In this document: positions 56,499 through 64,000 of the stretch, in pieces
Numbering within the stretch: position 1 is the first letter of the stretch
Layout of the letters: each line of letters begins with the position of its first letter
DNA from: Hysterangium stoloniferum
Lineage: Eukaryota; Basidiomycota; Agaricomycetes; Hysterangiales; Hysterangiaceae
Assembly: GCA_015178975.1 (NCBI GenBank)
Contig: WHVD01000005.1
Coordinates: forward strand, 992,001-1,056,000
Reading direction: 5' to 3'
Length of the DNA: 64,000 bases
Notes under the pieces: generated by a model
Database searches by the model: none
What the model saw: the letters and a program-made list of their open reading frames with translations, nothing else
Told to the model about the DNA's origin: nothing
Program-made: the position numbers and the translations under genes

Positions 56499-57924
56499 GG
56501 TCTATGTGGATTGTTTTGTTTTGTTTTTTTTTGTTTTTGGCGTGGGGTTTCGGGGTCGCAGTCAAATGTCATCCTTTCCAATTCTACAGATGGATTGATG
56601 CCCAAGCAACTGCGACCTCCTCCTCGTTATCATCGTCTTAGGGGACCACACGTGCCTGCTCCAGCGGCAAGATGGTCTGTTTTGATGCTTTTCCTGAGCT
56701 GGTGTTTTCTTGTCCTGGGAATCTGAAGGAACAATAGACAACAACGACTGACGGCAGGCACGCTTTCTTGATTGCCCTCGGAGACTTTCGGCGGCGCATA
56801 TGTACGGTCTTGATTATTACGTGACGAAACGCGCAATCTAAGTAAGGTCAGGAGGACGACTTCCTCGATCCAAAGGCTGCGCTCTTATTTTGGTGGATTT
56901 TCATGCATAGATTTCAGAGACTGCGACTGCCCATAGGCTCTGGCCTTCCTATTTTTGATGTGGACCTGGCGGATGGTCAGGCTGACTTGCAGAGTACTGC
57001 GACGATAGCAAACATCACCGTCGAATGTATGACGTCTCAGGAGAGACAACTAGCTGCTGCGGGATTTTCCATTCCGTAGTCTGTCGGTAGCAGTTAGACA
57101 CTGCAGGCGATCGGGAATTGCGAGCTTTCAACACGTAAGTTTTCTATATCGGGAATGCCCTGTGTATGCTCTATCTGTTAGTTTCACCGGCCGGGGGACA
57201 GTTTTAACCAAGACCGGGGTAACGGAAACCCGAATTCTTCAGGGGGTCTGTTCTTTCCCGCTCTTCGTCAAACACTCTCTATCTGCCTTTGCTCCTGACT
57301 TGGCAGGTGATTGGGAAAAGTATTTTCTTAAAGCCACGATGTACAGATAGTATCCTCCGACAACTTGAACATTATGCCATCCTTTTTCCTTTTCCAGGAA
57401 TTATTGCCCATCCACTTCAAGCCATGGTGAAAACTCTTATATGATCAATAATGAAGGGGAACCCAGTGCAGGAAGCACTTCCAGTTGGGCAGATCCAGTT
57501 TCGTGCTTCTGGCAGTTCGTGGACGGCACCTGACAGGAATATTTTGTGTCGTCGGTGTCATGAATGCTGGCTGCCAGTGCACAATAGTTCCCTTAATCGC
57601 AGCATTTTGACTAGGAGATTGAAAGCATTTTTCCTGTATGCCCATAAATGTTTCAGAGTTTGTAGAAAAATATAACTCCCGGCCGTTGTGCACATAATAC
57701 TGTTGGACCTATAGGGCGCAGTCCTCAGTCTGTTGACGGCTGACTCGTAACTACTCAAATGGTAATATATAATAAGAAAGTAACTTTGACCGGCTCGAGT
57801 TAACAACATAAATCGATGTTTTCAGTTCAAACCTGGTGTATTAAAAAGTTGTCGTTGGATTAGAGTGATGGGAGAAAATGGTTTTGTCGAGTAGAATAAG
57901 TTTTACTTAAGAGCCTACCTAACA
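56499..57924. other. Intergenic region of 1.4 kb with one 58-codon ORF
   Basis: The best candidate is a plus-strand ORF at 56903-57079 starting MHRFQRLRLPIGSGLPIFDV and ending QLAAAGFSIP, without recognisable features. Another at 57162-57350 has no motif. No repeat was noticed. Confidence 0.35.
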
Positions 57925-58021
57925 GGTTTCGTGGTCTAGTGGTATGATTCGCCCTTAGGGACTTTGCCGGCAACGGTGAAGCTACTGGGCGAGGTCTCGG
58001 GTTCAATTCCCGACGAAGCCC
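57925..58021 (+). tRNA. tRNA-Pro (anticodon AGG) with intron
   Basis: The acceptor arms GGTTTCG and CGAAGCC pair over seven positions with one G-T pair. An A-box-like TGGTCTAGTGG and a B-box GGGTTCAATTCC are present. The anticodon stem CGCCC/GGGCG encloses loop TTAGGG...T, so the anticodon is AGG. A ~25-nt intron (ACTTTGCCGG...AAGCTAC) follows the base 3' of the anticodon, the standard nuclear tRNA intron site. A T-run follows directly. Annotated on the plus strand, 97 nt unspliced. Confidence 0.93.
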
Positions 58022-58029
58022 TTTTTTTT
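58022..58029 (+). terminator. RNA polymerase III terminator of tRNA-Pro
   Basis: Run of about eight T directly after the tRNA discriminator base. Confidence 0.85.
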
Positions 58030-58827
58030 CCCCATATTCACTGGGCGTCTCTTCCTCTTCATCCTCCCTTGGGCGTCTTCCTCCTGGAATGCTAATGTTT
58101 TTTTCCCTCAGCGGCAACACCTCTAATAAATTAATTCGAAACATTTTCGTGTTAAAGTGTTTGGATAAAGAGAGAGCGTTTTTTTACAATCTATCAAGTT
58201 TGCAGATGCTGATGGTACTATTCCCTAAAACTCGACAAGGACGCTTTCTTCGCTGTGCTTTGAGGATGCTGCTCACCCTCGTTCTCTGTGGCTCCCTGAG
58301 TATCAGCGCAGACGAGCTGGCATAATATTCACAGTGCAATCTCTAGTCTCGCAAAGTATCTATGAATCTTGTGCTAAACCTGTAGCTGTGTTCTAAGACA
58401 CATTTTTTCATTGGGAAAGCTCTTAATAATTTATCTCTTGCCTTTATAATATTAATTTCTTCGAGTGAGTGCAATTCAATCTGGGACAGTTGCATATAGA
58501 ATATTGGGAAGACTTCCCCGTTCGTGGGAACTGCTTGAAAGCAAGGACCTACAAAGCCAAGCTCTGAGAAGCCCCGAAAATAGGTCCTTTTGTTCTCCTT
58601 GTGCCGACGCATATTGCCCCATTGTTGTCTACTACAGGAACAAAAGCAACTCGATGCTTATAACTCACAGAATGCACTGGTTCACACTTATCGCCCGTCT
58701 CCCACTATCTGCTATATCGCTCTAGCTGTCTGTTGCTCCAGTATCTCTGTCTGTATCTATAATCTCGCTATCGCTCTACAGTTTTATTCCTGTACTCCTA
58801 TATTCATCTCAGTTTCCAGCAGCGGAA
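58030..58827. other. Intergenic region of 800 bp, no gene seen
   Basis: Short ORFs on both strands only. The last part is pyrimidine-rich (CTGTCTGT..., CTCTAC) as in fungal promoters and 5' UTRs before the gene at 58828. Confidence 0.5.
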
Positions 58828-59537
58828 ATGAACTACGCTCCAGCACCATCCCTCCTGTCGACGATCGTTTCCTTTTTCCACCGACGCACCCCTCAGCCCA
58901 CATTCACACCAGCACTCCCTTATCACCCCACGCAGGTCTTCGTCACACGAGAAACAACAACGGACATCCCTCCGTCATACCCATCATTCAGCGCTCCATG
59001 CGCAGAAAAATCGAAACCTGCACTATTGCAATGCACGGCCATCGTGGAGCAGAAACTGCCCCACGTTGCGTACCCGGACACCCCACGTGCGCCCGATTCG
59101 CAGCGGACAACGTTCGTCTTGCCTTTACGGCTCAAAACCGAGCCGCGATACCGCGATGACGACCAGGCGTCGATATCGACGGCTTCCGACGTGGATATCG
59201 ACCTTGACATCCCGCCTGGACGCGCTATTGTGGCGCACCCGACAGAGCCCGGTGTATACACCGTCGCAGAGCCGAAAACGCTGGCGCGGGCGCTGTTTTT
59301 ATACGGATTTTGTAGGCGTCCTTAACATCGCATCGTCGCACTCGTGTTCTGATTTTCTCGCGAAAAGGGTTTCCTGCGTTTTGGCTGGTCGGCTTGGCCA
59401 TCATCTTTACTCCGCTCCGGCCGACGCCTGATTGGGAAGTAGGGAAGACGAGTGCCGAAGTGGAATGGACGTGTAAAATCATTCGAGAAACTGAACTTAG
59501 GTGTGCTCTATCCAGGAGTATCCCCCTGCATTACTGA
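58828..59537 (+). CDS. Small membrane protein, uncharacterised fungal type
   Basis: Starts MNYAPAPSLLSTIVSFFHRR; Pro/Thr-rich middle; then DDDQASISTASDVDIDLDIP and a hydrophobic segment ALFLYGF. An intron (GTAGGC...AAAAG, about 59312-59366) joins to WFPAFWLVGLAIIFTPLRPT, continuing the membrane segment, then a short tail EWTCKIIRETELRCALSRSI with TGA at 59535-59537. About 220 residues with one C-terminal membrane region (LYGF-W-FPxFW-L-G), a pattern I associate with small conserved agaricomycete proteins of unknown function. The acidic Ser-rich stretch before the membrane segment could be cytosolic. Confidence 0.65.
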
Positions 59538-60260
59538 TTGCATACCCATTGTTTGTATCATCAGATGGGCAAAACGTTGCCTCTTTGCGCTATTATCTGA
59601 AATCTTATTTGTGATGGTTGTACTTGTAATCGCTAGATGGGGCACTGTATCACCTGTTTCGTAACGGAATTTTTAATCCGGACGGCATTTTTTACATGGG
59701 ATTTACCTGCGCGCACATTAGTTGTTGGCTCTGGCCCTTTTCTCTTTTGTGTTTGTGAGCTACGTTCTTTGCCGATGAATTCCGTCTTGCTTGCAGCTGG
59801 CTCTCCCATTATTGGCAGTAAACTGAACCTCTGAACAAGACCTTCATCATAAGAGAGGGAATGGTTAATATTGACCATAACCTGGACCAATACGTCTCTG
59901 TATTGAGGTCTGACATGAGCTCTACGTCTTTTGTCCAACTTGGTTCCCCAGGTCTGTGAGCGAGGAGTGAGGGGTACCACATTAAGACATTCGACAAGTA
60001 GCATACAACCGGACGGCACTTGAATGCTCCAACACTAGCATGGTAGCATGTTTACTCGGATGGTGTTTTAAAATCTTGTAGAGTGGGGCCTTCCTGAACA
60101 GGGGACCATGATGATTGAAAGTGTTACACCACCTAACTGGCTGGTGCCAGTGACCGCTTGGGGCTGTCGGGTTACCCTCGTAGCAGGGAGGGTTTGGCTA
60201 GCTTCACTGATAAAACGGCCATTCTCCCACAGTTGCATTCGTATTGACTGTAATCCCCCC
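59538..60260. other. Intergenic region of 720 bp, no gene seen
   Basis: Overlapping short ORFs on both strands (for example 59633-60019 minus) with no motif. Confidence 0.45.
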
Positions 60261-61040
60261 ATGTCCGCCAGTCTCAAGCTGCTTCTGCTCACAGCGCTTC
60301 TGTTCCACGCAAGAGCATCTTTCGGTGCCGTCGTTGGCAACAGCTGGCTCCTCCCCAAGCTGGGCGCCGCGCTCGAGGGATGCCATGCCCATGCGGAGTG
60401 GGCATGGGACGACTGCAGTGTGTCTTATTTCCGCTATGGGGCTGATCCTGCAAATGCGTCGGAGCCTGACTGCAGTTTTAATCACCAGCGACATCCGATA
60501 TGATCATGCATGTAGACTCCGTAGCTGCCGCCACAGAAAGTGGATTATACTTTACAGAGCAGAGGGCGAACGTCGTTCTCAATGTAACGGGTAAAATTAG
60601 GATGGATGTTATGGTATAACCCCGTATTCTCATAACGCGACCAATATCATTAATGTGTGCAGGGGATGACCATGAGAAATGGTGCCTGTCTTAGAGACAA
60701 GTCTCCCGCAACCGTAAAGCGGAATATGCGCAAGCGATCGTGAGAAAGGCTAGTTATTTATTTTGTGGTGACTTATTCGGAAATTAGTCCTGCAAAATGT
60801 TCTTCGTCGTTTCAGCAAGGTGGCTTTAACGATATTACCCTGCATATTGATCTGCCTGAAAACCTGATGAATAGTGGGTCCTCCCCTGCTCCTGCCCCGT
60901 TTGCCACTTATATTTTTATACTTTCAGGAAACCACACCATCGAAGCTCATGTTTATAGCGCGGAGGGCAACAATGTGGCTTGCCTCAAGCTACACACTGA
61001 TCTGAGCTTTCGAAGCCGTTGTCATTTACCCCGATAAAAC
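60261..61040 (+). CDS. Possible secreted protein, multi-exon; not recognised
   Basis: ATG at 60261 gives MSASLKLLLLTALLFHARAS followed by FGAVVGNSW, a good signal peptide with a cleavage site near ASFG or GAV. Then LPKLGAALEGCHAHAEWAWD and DCSVSYFRYGADPANASEPD. Downstream protein-like pieces are SVAAATESGLYFTEQRANVV (about 60514-60590), QGGFNDITLHIDLPENLMN (about 60814-60872) and GNHTIEAHVYSAEGNNVACL (about 60930), with plausible intron ends between them, but I could not join all in one frame. It is either a spliced extracellular protein or a decaying gene. Confidence 0.35.
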
Positions 61041-61848
61041 TAGACAGTACAACCATACCGAGTCCTTAGAGTCACCCCTGAACTTTCCGAGTTTGTGGCT
61101 GCTGCTCACTCAATATGTGTAATTATTCATTTCTCCCATGTTATTATGCCAGTGTTAGTGACTCGGATCTTGACCAAAATGCAAGAAACAGAGAATATCG
61201 ATGGATTCGAATGCTGTGCTAATCAGATCGCGCAAGTTGATCAGCTCGGATAATTCCCGATAATGGACAGGGCTACTTGTACCTGTATTATTCGAATCGC
61301 TGGATTCTGCCATTCCGCCCTGATGCCACAGACGGATCTTGCAAATCTAGCCAAGGTTGAGAGTTGAATATTGGTAGCTGTCTATAGTCGATGCCGTAAG
61401 ATCTCAGCCAATGCAGCTTCTAAAGGCACAAACCAGAAGATATACAGGCACACAAAGGCGCATATAATGGGAAAGAACAAGCTAATGTAGTCGATTGTTA
61501 AAGGATGCAGTAGGATAACCATAATTTGTTTGTGCATAGGAAGCGATGCATATAAGTCTATGTGATGATGGGACGAGGGTATCAATGCTGTATCAATGAA
61601 TTCTGAGAGTTGCCGTATAGCGTTTGTTCGTCTACTTCGAAGTACGGGGAAAAGATGGCAGACGCATCCTCGGGGACGGGAGTGAGCTGTAGACAAGCAA
61701 CGATTATAGTTGTTGCAGGCAGAAATATGCCGATGACATACCGGTATCCCATGGGGACGAATGGTGCGATTCGAGGATATCGACGACGCCGTCAGGAAAC
61801 GTTCATCGAAGAAATGCTTATGATGTGAGGTAGGGGCCACGAAGTCCG
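61041..61848. other. Intergenic or unresolved region of 800 bp
   Basis: A 156-codon minus-strand ORF (61382-61852) with a hydrophobic end (IDYISLFFPIICAFVCLYIF) overlaps the 3' part of the next gene by 4 bp. It might be a further exon of it, but no splice link was found. Confidence 0.35.
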
Positions 61849-62439
61849 TCACAGGAAGCTCAATGGATGTTCCCTGATGCGCTTGCCTCGCGACGCCGTT
61901 GTTCTATTCGTTAAGCCAATCAGTGAGACTGCGAGATCAAAAAATACACATCCGAAATTCACAGATGCGTACGACAACGAAGAGTCATTTGCCCGACCCT
62001 TCGATGACTCCCCGCTGTTGCCGACTGGAAGGGTGCCGAATTCACGTTGGGCGGGGATAGCGGGGCTTCGAGTGTGAGTCGGGGGAGGGACGCGGATTAT
62101 CCCTGTGCGAGAAGACATCTGGGGCACTGGACCCTTCTCTGAACCATTCAGTGTTGCCGATGAACTCCCCGCTGTTTTGGCAGTTCTCTTCTTGTACATC
62201 CATCCAAACAAGCGATGAGCCCCGCAGCGCCGAACCATGAATACTCCTACGAGCACGAGTACGAGGATGGTAAGGACGATACCGATGATGACATAGCCTG
62301 AGATATTGGGTTTGACATCGGATACTGAGAGGGCGGCAGGGCCTCCTATTCGACCAGATGTGAGTGCTCTCGAGGCTGAAGTAGGACTTGTATTGTGAGC
62401 ATCGGGAAGCCAAGCACGGGGAGTAAGTTGGATATACAT
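61849..62439 (-). CDS. Single-pass membrane protein, uncharacterised
   Basis: First ATG at 62439 (MYIQLTPRAWLPDAHNTSPT). A Ser/Thr-rich outer part is followed by one clear membrane helix, YVIIGIVLTILVLVLVGVFM, then basic VRRCGAHRLFGWMYKKR, so the C-terminal side is probably cytosolic. A Ser/Pro-rich tail follows (PPPTHTRSPAIPAQREFGTL). The frame is open upstream of the ATG to 62511, so an upstream exon is possible. A GTGAAT after SLSYAS (near 61961) could be a donor, in which case the last ~40 residues are intronic. The architecture (Ser/Thr-rich ectodomain, one helix, disordered tail) resembles fungal cell-surface sensor-like proteins; no domain was recognised. Confidence 0.5.
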   Translation of the reverse strand: MYIQLTPRAWLPDAHNTSPTSASRALTSGRIGGPAALSVSDVKPNISGYVIIGIVLTILVLVLVGVFMVRRCGAHRLFGWMYKKRTAKTAGSSSATLNGSEKGPVPQMSSRTGIIRVPPPTHTRSPAIPAQREFGTLPVGNSGESSKGRANDSSLSYASVNFGCVFFDLAVSLIGLTNRTTASRGKRIREHPLSFL

Positions 62440-62765
62440 TAGAGGGGAAAGGAGTGTCTCAAAATTATGGATGAAATAGCCAGGGACAGCGACAACTGAC
62501 TGGTTGAGCAACTAACTCTTAACAGTCCATGGAGAGACCACTCAAGAAGCGTTCACTGAACGGCTGACTTCCCGAGGTCTTAATACAACACAAAGCGCTT
62601 GTTGGTTCTTTGAGGCGAGGTATAAGTACGCACTCCAGCAAGGCTAGGCACAAAGCAAGCACTTCATCAATCCTGCTCATATGTATATATATCCAGTAGA
62701 AAGAGCTTTTTATAATACACAAGTGAAATCCCCCGTCAGGCTCCTCCTCTGGAAAGACCTCAATC

Positions 62766-63159
62766 TCAGTCATCAGTTGCCTTGCTTGAAAAATATACGT
62801 ACACGAGGATGTTATTACTATAAATCATAATGGCTCAAAATTGAGTGAACTGCCATGTATAATGAGCTTACATTGGGATATGGATAAGTTTCACAAAGTA
62901 ACCAATAAAACCAATCACTGCGAAACCGATAGCCACTGCCTTGCAGATCTGAGCGAATTCTAGGATATGGTGAGACCATATATCGCGGAATATTAGCTTA
63001 GGAACAGCTCACCCTTCTGAGAGGGCTTGGTGCATCGTGTAATGAACTGACATCACAGTGCTTAGTCCCAAGCGACTTACTTGCGCTACAACGCACCTGA
63101 TTTCCCTCCCGAACAAACTGTTGAGGAATTTCGACGAATTCCTTGATTTTTTCTGACAT
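62766..63159 (-). CDS. SSS1: Sec61-gamma / Sss1, protein translocon subunit
   Basis: Exon 1 (63159 to ~63098) [21 protein letters not shown]; exon 2 (63046-63013, 34 nt) [11 protein letters not shown]; exon 3 [20 protein letters not shown] then [10 protein letters not shown]; exon 4 NNILV. Joined, this is the full Sec61-gamma signature (RCTKPxxKEF and [17 protein letters not shown]). The last exon reads on to [11 protein letters not shown], where family members usually end shortly after NNIIV with a Gly, so the extreme C-terminus is slightly unusual. Tail-anchored ER protein stabilising Sec61-alpha. The neighbouring ORF at 62519-62773 is an overlapping frame. Confidence 0.93.
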
Positions 63160-63660
63160 TGTAGAGGTCAAGTGCGCGTAAAAGGAGCGGATGGAAATGC
63201 GACGTGTAGAAGTTAGGTAAGTGAATCAGGCAAACCAAAATTTCCATATTAGGCATTGGGTCATTAAACGGTGATCTAGTGTACTTATTCCCCTCCAAAG
63301 GTATGTAGCAGCCACAGATATAAGTTAGTAAGCTATCTCTCAAGTCTTTTCTTTAAACTTTTCCTTAGCTTGTGAACCTAGCTGGTCCGAGGTCGCCTTT
63401 GAATACCCTCTCATTTGTACCAGGCGCGATCGAAGAAAGACTTGGGAGCCTGTTTCATGTAGCTCGATTCGTCCTATCATCCGCCAGTGGTTTGCAAAGC
63501 TTTCATTTTCCCTTTCTGGTTGTTTTACTGTCCTGGACCTTGAACTCGGATGGTAGTTTGTACTCGTCAGATACTCTTCCAAGCCAGGGCCATAATCCAG
63601 CAGTCCCTTTACAACCAACAGCTATTTTCCTTATCTTCTCACTTTATTAATTTTCGGAGA
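63160..63660. other. Intergenic region of 500 bp, no convincing gene
   Basis: Holds the Sss1 promoter and possibly the first exon of the gene at the right edge. ORFs on both strands at 63340-63650 overlap each other and carry no motif. Confidence 0.4.
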
Positions 63661-64000
63661 TATGGACTCCGTGATGGGCCTATTCCTACTGGAAAGCGCA
63701 ACCAATCTACTAAGGCTTCGCCATCGCCTAAGAAACTTACAAGCTTCCAGGAAAGACGGAATATACTTCCCTCTGATCTCCTGGCGGCTATAAATGCGTT
63801 CGAGCAGCAGGTGAATCAAAGGGATCTTAATTACTTCTCCGAACGATATGCAACCCTACGCCAGCATGTCGCAGATCTGGACCGCCATTTGTTAAATCAA
63901 ATCGATCGGAGGGCATTACCGACTCTACTCAGGTCACCGGAGAAAATCCTCGAAAGCGCCATGACTCTTCTGACGACATCTGGTTCCAAAGAGCATGCCT
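63661..64000 (+). CDS. Start of a gene cut by the window edge; not recognised
   Basis: A frame stays open from about 63640 to the window end and reads like real protein: GPIPTGKRNQSTKASPSPKK, LTSFQERRNILPSDLLAAIN, AFEQQVNQRDLNYFSERYAT, LRQHVADLDRHLLNQIDRRA. It is charged, helical and rich in Gln/Leu/Arg, possibly coiled coil. No in-frame ATG lies directly upstream; an acceptor at TTTTCGGAG (63659) would make this an internal exon. An alternative frame starts at the ATG at 63662 but stops after about 44 codons. Confidence 0.4.

Noticed and set aside
61382..61852. 156-codon minus-strand ORF as a separate membrane protein
   Set aside because: Only one hydrophobic stretch, odd composition, overlaps the next gene; kept as unresolved.

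Overview
The window is nuclear DNA of a filamentous fungus, most probably an agaricomycete basidiomycete. Genes are cut by many 45-70 nt GT-AG introns, some exons are only 23-41 nt, genes are tightly packed on both strands, and the recognisable proteins (Mtc1-like, mitochondrial complex I 30 kDa subunit, BTG/Tob protein, Och1-like GT32, CSN6, MCM5, Sec61-gamma) are those of a typical mushroom-forming fungus.

Layout. 0-17.7 kb is a gene-rich left arm: Mtc1-like (-), succinyl-CoA ligase beta (+), a very large Pro/Ser-rich protein (-), NDUFS3 (-), BTG/Tob protein (-), U2 snRNP A' (+) and an Och1-like mannosyltransferase (+). 18.5-43.6 kb is a heterochromatin-like block of nested transposons. 44.3-64 kb is a second gene-rich arm: TMEM205-like (-), CSN6 (-), MCM5 (+), an RNase III-like protein (+), a C2H2 transcription factor (+), an intron-containing tRNA-Pro(AGG), a small membrane protein (+), a possible secreted protein (+), a single-pass membrane protein (-), Sec61-gamma (-) and the start of a further gene at the right edge (+).

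The repeat block can be unpicked because almost every insertion is flanked by a target-site duplication (TSD). The core is one Ty3/gypsy chromovirus ('element A', 20874-41733, TSD AAGGT) with LTRs of about 736 bp, decayed gag and pol, an integrase C-terminal chromodomain and, between pol and the 3' LTR, an antisense spliced ORF with a Zn2Cys6-type cluster. It sits inside an older, reversed LTR of its own family and has been hit by at least ten later insertions. These are LTR-only copies of families here called A, B, D, E, G and H, plus a Tc1/mariner element that was itself hit twice. In two places nesting is four levels deep. Nearly all stop codons in the element A coding regions, on both strands, are TGA, and LTR copies differ mainly at CpG sites, which points to methylation-driven C-to-T decay.

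Points for follow-up: the antisense zinc-cluster ORF of the chromovirus; the clustering of three family-B insertions in one ~45-bp stretch of LTR-A; a 21-bp in-frame expansion at the reverse transcriptase active site; paired MCB boxes (ACGCGT) between CSN6 and MCM5; and an RNase III-like protein with a duplicated SUMO-interaction-like tail. Intron positions were read by eye from splice sites and frame continuity, so exon ends may be off by a few bases where noted.
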